Assembly: GCA_964621445.1 (NCBI GenBank)
Contig: CAZUNO010000033.1
Coordinates: 1-21,820, forward strand
DNA: 21,820 bases
Reading direction: 5' to 3'
Origin: CAZUNO01 sp964621445 [NCBI: Candidatus Hadarchaeota archaeon]
Lineage (GTDB): Archaea; CAYQAE01; CAYVLA01
Part shown: positions 5,368-13,703 of the stretch, one piece after another
How positions within the stretch are numbered: the first letter of the stretch is position 1
Layout of the letters: every line of letters starts with the position of its first letter
The notes under the pieces: generated by a model
Told to the model about the DNA's origin: nothing
What the model saw: only the letters and a program-made list of their open reading frames with translations
Database searches by the model: none
Program-made: the position numbers and the translations under genes

Positions 5368-6258
5368 TTATCTGGAAAGGATCTGCTCAAGCCTGCTTCT
5401 AAACTCGGTGCTGATCTCGGGGTCGGCCAGGCACATATCCACGAAGGCCAGTCCATAGGTCAGCAGGTCGCCTATATCGTGCCTCTTTTCCCGATCGTTA
5501 AGCTTGAAGGCCCAAACCGGGTCCCCATCCCTTAGCATTATCCGGATGGCGTCTGTTAGCTGCCTCTCGCCGCCATGCCCCCTAGGGGTGCTCCGGATGG
5601 CGTCGAATATCCGCGGGTTGAACACGTATCTAGCGGCCACCGCCAGGTTGCTAGGGGCCTCCTCCACCTTTGGCTTCTCCACGATATCATCCAGGCGCAG
5701 GGAAAGACCGTCCACCAGTCGGGGTTTCACCACCCCGAACCTGCTTAATCTTTCCTTCTCCACCTCCTCCACGGCTATGGTGGCGCTGGCACCGGTCCTG
5801 GTGTGGGCATCGATCAGCTTCCACAGAAATCTGCCCCCCTCGTAGCTCTGTATTATGGTGTCACCCAGGCTAACGGCAAAGGGCTCGTCATCCACGAAGC
5901 TCTCTCCCAAGAGCACGGCATCCGCCAGGCCCGTGGGTTGGGATTGACGGGTGTAGTAAAGCTGAATGTCGAGATCGTCCAGGAAACGTACCTCCTTTAG
6001 GACCTCATCCTTGCCTCTATCCTCAAGCAATCGGTTGAGAACCGGGTCCCGATCAAAATGATCCTCGATCGCCCTCTTACGGGCGCCGGTGATGATCAGA
6101 ATCTGCTTTATCCCTGCACTGGCCGCCTCCTCCACCACGTGCTGGATCACGGGTTTCCGGCCCACGGGGACCATTTCCTTGGGCTGGGACTTGGTGGCGG
6201 GGAGGAGCCTGGTTCCGAAACCGGCGGCAGGGATTACGCACTTGGTGATCTTCCTCAT
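5368..6258 (-). CDS. galU: UTP-glucose-1-phosphate uridylyltransferase family (GalU-like)
   Basis: This 296-residue enzyme should transfer UMP from UTP to a hexose-1-phosphate, giving a UDP-sugar such as UDP-glucose. The nucleotide-binding signature PAAGFGTRLLPATKSQPKEM (10-29) is intact, followed by QPTGLADAV (107-115), the metal/sugar region SLGDTI (130-135), VEKP (193-196) and ERQLTDAI (231-238), all typical of bacterial and archaeal GalU. Length is normal. It lies 82 bases downstream of the second GHMP kinase on the same strand and converges with the first one, so it sits between two sugar kinases. No strong ribosome site precedes ATG 6258. Related thymidylyltransferases are the main alternative, but the GTRLLPATKSQPKEM form strongly favours the GalU group. 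The sugar may not be glucose. Confidence 0.9.
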   Translation of the reverse strand: MRKITKCVIPAAGFGTRLLPATKSQPKEMVPVGRKPVIQHVVEEAASAGIKQILIITGARKRAIEDHFDRDPVLNRLLEDRGKDEVLKEVRFLDDLDIQLYYTRQSQPTGLADAVLLGESFVDDEPFAVSLGDTIIQSYEGGRFLWKLIDAHTRTGASATIAVEEVEKERLSRFGVVKPRLVDGLSLRLDDIVEKPKVEEAPSNLAVAARYVFNPRIFDAIRSTPRGHGGERQLTDAIRIMLRDGDPVWAFKLNDREKRHDIGDLLTYGLAFVDMCLADPEISTEFRSRLEQILSR

Positions 6259-6340
6259 GGTGATACCGATATCTAGTGATTCTCCAGGCTCAAAAACGTC
6301 ACCCCTAGAGGTTGAAAACCAATTCGCACCGTTCGATACT

Positions 6341-7351
6341 TTATCCGACGATCACGGGCATGGCCGAGAAGCGTGGTTCCAGGGACGATGCCAGGCTGCG
6401 GCTTTCCTCCGGGGAACGGGCCAGTGCTATTATCGATCCCGCGCCCCCGGCCCCGGTCCACTTGGCACCCAGGGCACCGGCATCGCGCACCGCCTCCAGG
6501 GCCTCGTAGAGCACCGGAACGCCCAGCTCCTGGCTACAGAAGGGCTTCAAGCCGCGGTCATAGCACTCCTGGTTCCTGTTCATTAGCTCCCCTATCCTCT
6601 CCAGCCGGCATTTGCCTTCCATCTCCGACCTGCCACGGAGAACGAGTTCAGGTATGTCCTTGCCCAGGGTTCGGACTATCAGTGGGTCCTTCTCCTGGAA
6701 ATAGAAGCGGTTTAGGGTGTTCAGTATCCTCTTGGTGTCCCTTTCCCCGCCCAGGTCCACCACCACCAGGGGGAGCTGGTGCTTCATCTCGATGGGGGAG
6801 TATCGAAAACCGTTCTCAAAATCTATGAAAAGGGGCGATTCGTGGGCGGCCGCCGTCTGGTCCATCATCCCGCAGCCTATGCCCAGCAGGCCGTTTTCGG
6901 CCCTGTAGGAAACGCGGACCAGGTCATCCATGTCTAATCCCAGGAAATCGAGCACGTTCAAAGCCTTGCAGACCGAGATGCACAGAGCGGCCGATGAGGA
7001 GAGTCCCTTCTTCATGGGCACATCCGAATTTATCTCCATGTCAGTCCCTCCCAGCTGGCATCCCCTTTCCTGGAGAGCTGCCACCACGGCGTTTACATAT
7101 CGAAGGGAGCTTTCCATCAAGGGGAGGTTAGCAGCCTCGTCGAGCCGAAATTCGGCCTCCTCTTCCTGGTCGTGAAACGTATTCCTAATTCTGATACTGA
7201 TCAGGTCACCCTCCCTCTTCCTGGCCCTGGTGACTATTTTCCTATCCATCGAGGATGCGATAACCTGCCTTTGAGCCCAGTCACAGTGATCGCCTAGCAG
7301 GCAAACTCGGCCAAAACCAACTCCCTCCGCGTTTTCACTAATCTTCACCAT
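6341..7351 (-). CDS. GHMP-family sugar kinase, galactokinase/galacturonokinase-like
   Basis: This 336-residue kinase is of a different subgroup from the one at 4262. Motif 1 is GRVCLLGDHCDWAQ (14-27), the ATP loop MKKGLSSSAALC (113-124), GCGMMDQTAAA (159-169) contains the likely catalytic Asp164, and motif 3 is KWTGAGGAGS (297-306). In motif 1 the usual Glu of G-E-H-x-D is Asp, and Trp follows the second Asp, as in GEHSDW-type kinases rather than classical galactokinases (GEHTDY). It should make a sugar-1-phosphate, but I cannot name the sugar. The gene overlaps the upstream epimerase gene by 14 bases, so the two are probably translated together, and GalU follows 82 bases downstream. ATG 7351 is preceded by GGTGGTAGGAG, which suits this start; GTG 7348 is possible. 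Confidence 0.85.
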   Translation of the reverse strand: MVKISENAEGVGFGRVCLLGDHCDWAQRQVIASSMDRKIVTRARKREGDLISIRIRNTFHDQEEEAEFRLDEAANLPLMESSLRYVNAVVAALQERGCQLGGTDMEINSDVPMKKGLSSSAALCISVCKALNVLDFLGLDMDDLVRVSYRAENGLLGIGCGMMDQTAAAHESPLFIDFENGFRYSPIEMKHQLPLVVVDLGGERDTKRILNTLNRFYFQEKDPLIVRTLGKDIPELVLRGRSEMEGKCRLERIGELMNRNQECYDRGLKPFCSQELGVPVLYEALEAVRDAGALGAKWTGAGGAGSIIALARSPEESRSLASSLEPRFSAMPVIVG

Positions 7352-8465
7352 CTCCTACCACCAGGCCCCGGCTCCTCAACTCCCGGGATGCCTTTTCATA
7401 ACCATCAGCCGACTCCTCATTCTCGGCCCACTGAATGAAATTCCTTATGCCGGTCTTCAGATCCACACTAGGTTCAAATCCATAATTGCGAATACTTTCT
7501 ATTTTCGCATAGCAATGACGAATATCTCCCTTACGGTAATCCCCCGAAATGTGTGGGTCTAGGTCCACGCCACATTCATCGATCATCATCCTCGCTAGGG
7601 ATATGATGGAGGTCGGTATCCCGGTTCCTACATTGAATCGGCCATAATTCATGGCCTGGCTTTCCATTGCCAGGACATTGGCATTAACCACATCGGCGAC
7701 GTTAACGAAATCCCGGCTCTGTAAACCATCTTCATAGACTATCGGAGGTTTACCTGCCCTGATTCGGGATAGAAAAATCGATGCGACCCCCGTATAGGGA
7801 TTTGATAAGGACTGACCGGCTCCCTGTACGTTGAAATACCTCAGGGCGACGGTCGGGATTCCATAGGTTTTTCCAACTAGAAGGGCCATATCCTCCTGGT
7901 CTCTTTTACTCATGGCATATATGGAGGTCGGATCCCTGGGCTTGTCCTCCCCGGTGCCCACAGCCTTCAGTTCTCGACCACACTCCTCGCACCTTGGTTC
8001 CCATAAACCTCGCTTCAGGTTTTCTGACCCTCGTGGCCCAGGAAACATGGGTCCGCAGTTATCGCAGATATACGCTCCCTCACCGTAAACCGTGTTTGAG
8101 GATGCGACCATGAGCTTACTAACCTCATGCTCCTGGTTAACAAGGAAATCAAGTAGATTTGCCGTCCCCCCGATGTTGACGTCGACATACTTACCAATCT
8201 GATACATGCTTTGGCCGATACCGACGGAGGCGGCCTGGTGAAAGATCACCTCCACGCCCTCCATACAGCCTGACCAGTCTTCAGTGTTTCGCACATCCCC
8301 CTCCACAAATTCTAGGCCCTCTGGTGGGTTAACGGACCCGCCGTGAACCTGGGGCTCGAGATTATCCAGAATCCTGACCTCGTTGCCCCTATCCACCAGC
8401 TCGTGGGCCAGGTGGGAGCCTATGAAGCCCAAACCACCGGTAACCAGAACCTTGCTGCTCGTCAT
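7338..8465 (-). CDS. NAD-dependent nucleotide-sugar epimerase (SDR) with zinc-ribbon insertion
   Basis: This 375-residue extended SDR binds NAD(P) through TGGLGFIGS (9-17) and has the catalytic pair YAMSK (183-187) with Ser122/Ser123 upstream. The closest recognisable group is the dTDP-L-rhamnose 4-epimerase / UDP-glucose 4-epimerase-like set, shown by NPYTGVASIF (222-231) and EDGLQSRDFVNVADV (245-259). Between the catalytic Ser and Tyr lies an insertion with CDNC (134-137) and CEEC (159-162), spaced like a zinc ribbon; in relatives this loop sits near the sugar-nucleotide site. ATG 8465 follows AAGGAGAT by about five bases, the strongest ribosome site in the cluster. The gene overlaps the downstream kinase by 14 bases. 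The exact nucleotide (UDP or dTDP) and sugar remain open. The zinc site is inferred from the four cysteines. Confidence 0.85.
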   Translation of the reverse strand: MTSSKVLVTGGLGFIGSHLAHELVDRGNEVRILDNLEPQVHGGSVNPPEGLEFVEGDVRNTEDWSGCMEGVEVIFHQAASVGIGQSMYQIGKYVDVNIGGTANLLDFLVNQEHEVSKLMVASSNTVYGEGAYICDNCGPMFPGPRGSENLKRGLWEPRCEECGRELKAVGTGEDKPRDPTSIYAMSKRDQEDMALLVGKTYGIPTVALRYFNVQGAGQSLSNPYTGVASIFLSRIRAGKPPIVYEDGLQSRDFVNVADVVNANVLAMESQAMNYGRFNVGTGIPTSIISLARMMIDECGVDLDPHISGDYRKGDIRHCYAKIESIRNYGFEPSVDLKTGIRNFIQWAENEESADGYEKASRELRSRGLVVGDGED

Positions 8466-8547
8466 CTAGATCTCCTTGTAAGTAGGGAAATTTAACGTTG
8501 ACCCAGAAAATATTGGAAAGCGATGCGATTTCCCAATCGGAACCAAG

Positions 8548-9519
8548 TTAGCCAAGCAAGCGGGAGGCCACGCTAACCGGGGACTCCATGCTCCTCATAA
8601 CCCGGGAAATCTTTCGCCGTATCTTCCTCCTCCTTCCCGCATCCAGAAGGGAACAAACCTGGTCTCTAAGGGTGTGTTCATCCCTGGTTTCAAGGACCTG
8701 GGAGTACATGGCTTGTAGGTCCCCGTAACGTTGATGGGGGAGAAGCACCAGGGGTTTTCCAAGGACAAAGAATTCCGCCGCCATCCTCCCTGATCCCACA
8801 TAGAGGTCATGTATCAATGGGGGAGGGTTGACCGAAACCTGGGCACCAGTACTCGGACCAGGCTCCTGTTCGGACTCGATACGGGTCATCACCTCGCCTA
8901 CATCCTGCTTGAGCATTTGGGTGACCTTCTGGATCCAAGCCCTCTCTGTTTGTTCTCTTGATCTGAGAAGCACTCTCGATGTGTCCTCCCGCTGGGAGTT
9001 CCTCATGCTCGCCCACGGCTCTTCCAGGAGATAGCACTCGTTCCATCCCTTGAAATTGTGTATCTGGTCCCTGACCAGTCCCATGGATACCAACCTTTCA
9101 TCGGGAAAATCCTGGGAAACGAAGATCTTCTCGCAAAGAGGAAGGGTCATTCTCTGGACGTTGCTCTGAACGGAATTTGCCGCCTCGCGGAAAAAGGTCC
9201 AAACTGGCATGCCCAGGCCAAACGCCGTCCTTACGGCCGAGGGATCGAGATCTGAGATCAAAAGGTCCGGCTCCCTCCTCTTGATGAAATCGGTTAGTTC
9301 AAGTATTCGGTGGCCGTATGAATGGGTTGAGCTGGATCCATTGTGACTTCCATTGAACTGGGAAAAATTCACCTGGTTCCCGTAAAGAACGCGCGCCAGT
9401 GAAGGGTTACGACTGGTGGTGACCACCACCTCTACATCGGGGTGTAGTTCATAGATTAGGGTGGCAAGTAGATTTGCCTGGCGAATCGATGTGATATCCA
9501 GCCACACCTTTGTGCTCAA
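8548..9519 (-). CDS. DUF354-type GT-B protein, copy 2
   Basis: This 323-residue protein belongs with DUF354, an archaeal-rich family related in fold to GT-B glycosyltransferases and UDP-GlcNAc 2-epimerases. The start KVWLDITSIRQANLLATLIYEL (from residue 4) is the usual opening, PDLLISDLDPSAVRTAFGLGMPVWTF (from about 85) corresponds to the conserved central strand-helix, and DLYVGSGRMAAEFFVLGKPLVLL (about 239-261) is the family's nucleotide-binding-like loop. A role in sugar transfer is inferred from fold and neighbours. The start is TTG 9519; the in-frame ATGs are inside the conserved core. A TATA-like TATTTATTC at 9552-9562 would give a leader of about 15 bases. It is separated from copy 1 by 121 bases and is divergent in sequence, so it is probably not a simple duplicate. 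Confidence 0.75.
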   Translation of the reverse strand: MSTKVWLDITSIRQANLLATLIYELHPDVEVVVTTSRNPSLARVLYGNQVNFSQFNGSHNGSSSTHSYGHRILELTDFIKRREPDLLISDLDPSAVRTAFGLGMPVWTFFREAANSVQSNVQRMTLPLCEKIFVSQDFPDERLVSMGLVRDQIHNFKGWNECYLLEEPWASMRNSQREDTSRVLLRSREQTERAWIQKVTQMLKQDVGEVMTRIESEQEPGPSTGAQVSVNPPPLIHDLYVGSGRMAAEFFVLGKPLVLLPHQRYGDLQAMYSQVLETRDEHTLRDQVCSLLDAGRRRKIRRKISRVMRSMESPVSVASRLLG

Positions 9520-9550
9520 TTTTTAACCCTACTCGTTCGACGGGCGGCTT

Positions 9551-9562
9551 GGAATAAATAGC
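9551..9562 (-). promoter_or_regulatory. TATA-like promoter of DUF354 copy 2
   Basis: The minus strand reads GCTATTTATTCC. The expected start is near 9532, close to the TTG at 9519. This suggests that copy 2 and possibly the epimerase group are not wholly dependent on the upstream operon. Confidence 0.45.
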
Positions 9563-9640
9563 TATGCAGAACCTCTGTATATGACAACTCTGGGGACAGA
9601 TGTCACCTGAGTGATTGGTTTCAAAGCCTTGGCAAAGGTT

Positions 9641-10678
9641 TCATGCACCAATATCGGAATCTAAAAGGGAATCGATTATGTCCACCGGGTCCTCCATACT
9701 ACCTATCACTTCCTGGGATCTCCTTTGGTATTCCTTTCCTGAATCCTGGTCCAGCAGATCGGTGGCCAGATCGCATACCTCCCGGGGGTCCGTTGACCTC
9801 GGGATGTGACGGTGAAGAACCTGCATGGGGACGGTCAGGTCCCAGTAGATGCAGCTGAGGGCCGGTACCCCCAGGGTGAAGGCCTCGCATAGCATGGTCT
9901 CCGCCGATCCCATCACCAGATCGGAGTGGGCAATCGGGTTTCCTGGCAGGGATGATTCCGGGATTATGGCCCCTATCCTCCGGTATCTCTCCCGCTGTTC
10001 GGCGGTCCGGGGTAGGACAACTATGTTAAGATCCATCCTGCTCAACATGCGCTCCACGACCTCTTCCAGGATCGGTTCATAGCTATCGAAGAAAACCGAG
10101 AACTCGAACTCGGGACGTACCAGTATTAGGGGGGCCTGTTCATGGTTAAGTTGCAGGTGTTGGAAGGGATCGATCTGCGGTATCTCAGCACCCTTTAGAT
10201 AGCAGGTGATGAAGCCATTGAACCAGATGATCTTATCCTTATCGGTCACTCCCTGGCCCTGTATGGTCTCGAATTCGTAAAAAGAAGGGACCAGAACCCT
10301 GCTCGCGAGGGGATGGGTCATCCTGTTTACGTGGAACTCCCGCTCATCATTGAATATGGTCCAGCAGGGGATATCCGCCAGGTGGGCAACGTGAACCGCG
10401 GGGGGATACCTCTCGGTTAGAACCAGGTCAGGGTCGTAATCATCGACCAGATCCCCCATGGAGATAAGCGAATTGGCAAATTCCTTTAGCTTCATGTCCA
10501 GGCTCGATCCCTTGTAGCCTCCCAGATTGACGTGCTCTAATCCCTTATCCTCCAGCATGGATAGGGTAACGTCCCTGTCCCTGGCGGCAAACAGGTACTC
10601 CTCACCAGGCCTCCTCCTAACCAGTTCGTGGAAGAAATTTACCTGAAAGGGCGTACTCACCGCACATATTATCCTCAT
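9641..10678 (-). CDS. DUF354-type GT-B protein, copy 1
   Basis: This 345-residue DUF354 member is translationally coupled to the Alg7-like transferase: its ATG (10678) overlaps that gene's TGA in ATGA. The N-terminal half has PDLVLTERYPPAVHVAHLADIPCWTIFND (from about 84) and RMTHPLASRVLVPSFYE (from about 118); the C-terminal half has HSDLVMGSAETMLCEAFTLGVPALS (from about 252), which is the family's conserved loop. The tight link to a polyprenyl-phosphate GlcNAc-1-P transferase suggests it adds the second sugar or otherwise acts on the lipid-linked product, by analogy with the Alg7 to Alg13/14 order in eukaryotes. That role is inference. No membrane segment is visible, so a complex with the upstream membrane protein is plausible. 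An epimerase-like function is the alternative. Confidence 0.8.
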   Translation of the reverse strand: MRIICAVSTPFQVNFFHELVRRRPGEEYLFAARDRDVTLSMLEDKGLEHVNLGGYKGSSLDMKLKEFANSLISMGDLVDDYDPDLVLTERYPPAVHVAHLADIPCWTIFNDEREFHVNRMTHPLASRVLVPSFYEFETIQGQGVTDKDKIIWFNGFITCYLKGAEIPQIDPFQHLQLNHEQAPLILVRPEFEFSVFFDSYEPILEEVVERMLSRMDLNIVVLPRTAEQRERYRRIGAIIPESSLPGNPIAHSDLVMGSAETMLCEAFTLGVPALSCIYWDLTVPMQVLHRHIPRSTDPREVCDLATDLLDQDSGKEYQRRSQEVIGSMEDPVDIIDSLLDSDIGA

Positions 10679-11790
10679 TTCTCATCACCTTCCAAAGTAG
10701 TATCCGGACTGAAATTGGCTTTCTCTACAATGGCCCTGAAGGATAGTATGATCCCGGCCACCGGCAGAGTCCCGATGACCAGCCTATGAAAGGGGTTGTT
10801 TCGGTAGCCGATGATGCCCAAAACACCTGATCCCGGGAGAATTAGGGCCAATAGCACCGCGGCCAGACCACAGAGGGCCGAGATTCCCCATAAGCCATGC
10901 ACCAGCTTCCTTTCCCTGGATAGAACCTTCATGACCTGATGGGTAAGACTCATGTAGGGTGCCGGGGTGAGGGTACTATCATCGTTCAGGCTCGAATGTC
11001 CTAATTGGCTTGTGGAGAAGGATATCCTGGCCTTGAACAGGAAATCAAGGATCAGTGGAAGAAAGATGAGTACTGCAAAGAACTCCACTCCTCCCAGGAT
11101 GGCCGCAATACCAACTCCCGCGCCCATTAGCAGGGTCCCGGTGTCACCCGGAAAGACGCTTGATGGATATCTATTGTAAATCAGGAAGGCCGCCATACCG
11201 CCCATAAGGGGTAGCAGATAGGGGATGGACTCCCTTCTACCCACCAGATATATGACCGCAGAGGTGAAGAACAGCGAAATAAGGCAGACCCCGGTTTCCA
11301 GGCCGTTGAAGCCGGCATACATGTTTGCCAGGTTTGCGGTGACCGCCACTCCCACGGGGATCAATACAAGGGCGTAAACCAACCCCAGTGATACATATCC
11401 TAATCCCGGGAGGAAGATGTCCGTGGCATAGCTTCCGGAGGCCACTACGGGCAGGGCGGCAAAAAGGGTGAGAACCAGCTTGTGTCGCTGTCGAAGGCCG
11501 AATATATCATCGATGGCGCCCACTGCGGACATCAAGGCCAGGGAGAGGGCTATCCAGAGTATGGTAAGGGCTTGTTCTGGGATAAGAATGATCAGGGCAA
11601 CGAAGCCGGCCAAAACGCTGAGCAGGATGGAGACCCCGCCCATCTCCGGTATCTCCTGGTTCGATGGTTTATGTATATCCCTAGCGGATATACCCCTGTC
11701 CAGGAATTTCCTAGAGATCCATGGAGTTATGACTAGGCCCACGGTAAAGGGGATAACCAGAACTGCTATGGACTCAAATAAGGTCAGCAA
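10675..11790 (-). CDS. Polyprenyl-phosphate HexNAc-1-phosphate transferase (Alg7/AglH-like)
   Basis: This 371-residue integral membrane protein, with about ten hydrophobic segments, should transfer GlcNAc-1-P or a related sugar-1-P from UDP-sugar to a polyprenyl phosphate, starting lipid-linked glycan assembly. Conserved cytoplasmic motifs are DIHKP (38-42), EMGG (49-52), GAIDD (91-95), NLANMYAGFNGLE (153-165) and NRYPSSVFPGDTGT (206-219); the Asp pair and the PGDTG loop bind Mg and nucleotide. The layout with GFNGLE and PGDTGT fits the eukaryotic/archaeal Alg7-AglH group better than MraY or WecA. The start is TTG 11790, directly after an in-frame TAG; no other start lies before the first membrane segment. 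Its stop overlaps the start of DUF354 copy 1. The 124-base gap upstream leaves room for its own promoter. Confidence 0.9.
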   Translation of the reverse strand: MLTLFESIAVLVIPFTVGLVITPWISRKFLDRGISARDIHKPSNQEIPEMGGVSILLSVLAGFVALIILIPEQALTILWIALSLALMSAVGAIDDIFGLRQRHKLVLTLFAALPVVASGSYATDIFLPGLGYVSLGLVYALVLIPVGVAVTANLANMYAGFNGLETGVCLISLFFTSAVIYLVGRRESIPYLLPLMGGMAAFLIYNRYPSSVFPGDTGTLLMGAGVGIAAILGGVEFFAVLIFLPLILDFLFKARISFSTSQLGHSSLNDDSTLTPAPYMSLTHQVMKVLSRERKLVHGLWGISALCGLAAVLLALILPGSGVLGIIGYRNNPFHRLVIGTLPVAGIILSFRAIVEKANFSPDTTLEGDEK

Positions 11791-11914
11791 CTAATTCCAC
11801 AACAGTTTTTTTCGTGATAATGAAATATGGTTCCACCGTAATATTCCCATTGCGTTTAATTCTCGCAGTTCAAAATGACTCCTCTTTCAAACCATTGCAT
11901 GGCCTGTCATTGGT

Positions 11915-13699
11915 CTAGCCGAGGAGATTCAATGAGCTCCTTGCCGGCAAATCTACCATGAACATCGCTCTCTTTCCCCCGTCAAACTCGACATCAATGG
12001 GAACACCGCTTATGGGATCATCTGATGGATTTGCGATCCTCACCACCTCCGGACCCCAATCCAGATTAACCTCCCCGTGAACCGGGCACAAAACCGCTTC
12101 CCAGTACTTGACCAGCGAGGCATGGGTTGTTATCCAGATCAGGGAGCCCTTGTCCCCTACCAGGAACCTCATCAACTCCCGGAGTGGCCGTCGAGAGGAA
12201 TGCTGACCGTAGAACGGGCGGTATAGCCTTAGATGGGGATGGATGAGGAAGGTTACCTGTTTACCGCATTCCAACGCCTCCAGTACCCCTTTCTTCAGGC
12301 AGATCAACTGGGTTGGGGTGTGGGGGTCAAATCTATGGATGTGGGCCTGGGTCTCCACCACCTCCCTGTCCGGGGGATGGTAGGGCCTAACCGCCCCCAG
12401 GGGCGGCCTGTAGGGATCGATCTCCCGCGGCATGATAACCCCCCGGGGGTGGGCCTCAGAGGATCCCTTTAGTCCTGACGCATCCAGGGCCCTGGGCATC
12501 TTGGGATGACTGGTGTCAGCGGGGGCTGCCCAGGTTTCCGGGGTGACCCCCAGTTTAGATGATATGATCTCCTGATTCATCTTAATATTCAAAGCCAGGG
12601 CCTCTACCGGGTTTTGAGGATCCGTCATCCCATCAGCCAGCAAATGGCCCGCTTTTATCGGGCTCAGTCCCTTCTTCCATCCCCAGGTGCACCCAGCATC
12701 GTATCCATACGAACTGCCATAGTGGAGGTACATATGATTGCCCACGCTCACCGGCTTATCGCCATCATCTATCGGGTATTCTAGGTCATCGCTGGAGATT
12801 CTCTCAATCAGATATTCAGTGAAACGATCGAATCTCTCCCTGGTCGCCTTTTCCTCCAGGAATTTATCCGGGAAATGCTGGACCCAGGAACTCCATTCAT
12901 CGAAGTTCAGGGTCAGCCTCCCGGAGATGAACAGGGACAGCGGAAATCGAAAGCGTCGGCAGAGTTTGAAGGACTGATTTAGGGTCTTTTCGTTGCTAAG
13001 GTTATCGAGGCCGTCGAGGTCCCCCCGCCAGCATACGGCGGCCAGGTTTCCGTATTTCCACCTGGATATCGAAGCTTCGCGAATGGATACCGAGGTATGG
13101 TCGAATATCGATCTTATTTTTAGCCTCTTTACCGCTTCTCCTCCCTGCCAGCGGTATCCAATTATGATCCTGGTTCCATCCCTAGCAGGAGACTTCGGAG
13201 TAACGGTTAGGCATAATTTTTTGACCTCTCCCGGGGAGATTTTGATGGGTTTATCTTCCTGTGGAAGCCCGGAGATATCCAGTATGTCGGGATCCCAGTC
13301 GCATCCCTCATAGGCGGCGAGTTCATTATTCCCTATATTGTGCAGGATTATAGTAAGTTCAAAGGAAATTCTTGAGGGTCGATCCCCCAGATCCAAATCA
13401 TTGGAGGGCCCCATTTTACTGGCATCTCGGGCCGATACCAGAGGGGCCCTCACATTTAGGGCCAAACCCTTTGGGTCGGATTCGATCCTCTCGGCTTCGC
13501 GTCTAATCTGGCGGATCAGGTGGAGTGTAGTTGCTCCGACTCCCAGGAATAGTACCAGGATGCCGGGCCAGAAGGCGCGTAGAAATATGGCGAGGGAAAT
13601 CAGAGAGGTAATTGCGTAGAGAAGGAAGTCTGACCTATACACGCGATATATCACCAGGAAGGCCCGGAGAGGTCTAGTCAAGTTCCTTTTCACGGACAT
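11915..13699 (-). CDS. Membrane-anchored polysaccharide-deacetylase-like protein
   Basis: This 594-residue protein starts with two membrane segments (about 24-62), then a strand-rich Ig-like domain (about 108-200), then a NodB-like (beta/alpha) domain (about 217-535), and ends with a second small strand-rich domain (about 545-594). Deacetylase-type features are RGDLDG (225-230; candidate metal Asp), HMYLH (322-326; the H-x3-H metal pair), TWAAPAD (389-395) and FLIHPHLRL (484-492; likely catalytic His). The probable role is removing N- or O-acetyl groups from a glycan at the outer face, or binding it. It lies four bases after the stop of the alpha-barrel gene, so the two are an operon. The motifs are divergent from classical NodB, so catalytic activity is inferred. 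The central insert around 330-380 is not explained. Confidence 0.75.
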   Translation of the reverse strand: MSVKRNLTRPLRAFLVIYRVYRSDFLLYAITSLISLAIFLRAFWPGILVLFLGVGATTLHLIRQIRREAERIESDPKGLALNVRAPLVSARDASKMGPSNDLDLGDRPSRISFELTIILHNIGNNELAAYEGCDWDPDILDISGLPQEDKPIKISPGEVKKLCLTVTPKSPARDGTRIIIGYRWQGGEAVKRLKIRSIFDHTSVSIREASISRWKYGNLAAVCWRGDLDGLDNLSNEKTLNQSFKLCRRFRFPLSLFISGRLTLNFDEWSSWVQHFPDKFLEEKATRERFDRFTEYLIERISSDDLEYPIDDGDKPVSVGNHMYLHYGSSYGYDAGCTWGWKKGLSPIKAGHLLADGMTDPQNPVEALALNIKMNQEIISSKLGVTPETWAAPADTSHPKMPRALDASGLKGSSEAHPRGVIMPREIDPYRPPLGAVRPYHPPDREVVETQAHIHRFDPHTPTQLICLKKGVLEALECGKQVTFLIHPHLRLYRPFYGQHSSRRPLRELMRFLVGDKGSLIWITTHASLVKYWEAVLCPVHGEVNLDWGPEVVRIANPSDDPISGVPIDVEFDGGKRAMFMVDLPARSSLNLLG

Positions 13700-13703
13700 C
13701 CAC

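Noticed and set aside
6089-6586. 165-codon plus-strand ORF opposite galU and the second kinase
   Set aside because: It is antisense to two genes with intact catalytic motifs and has low-complexity Pro/Gly/Arg composition typical of shadow frames in G+C-rich DNA.
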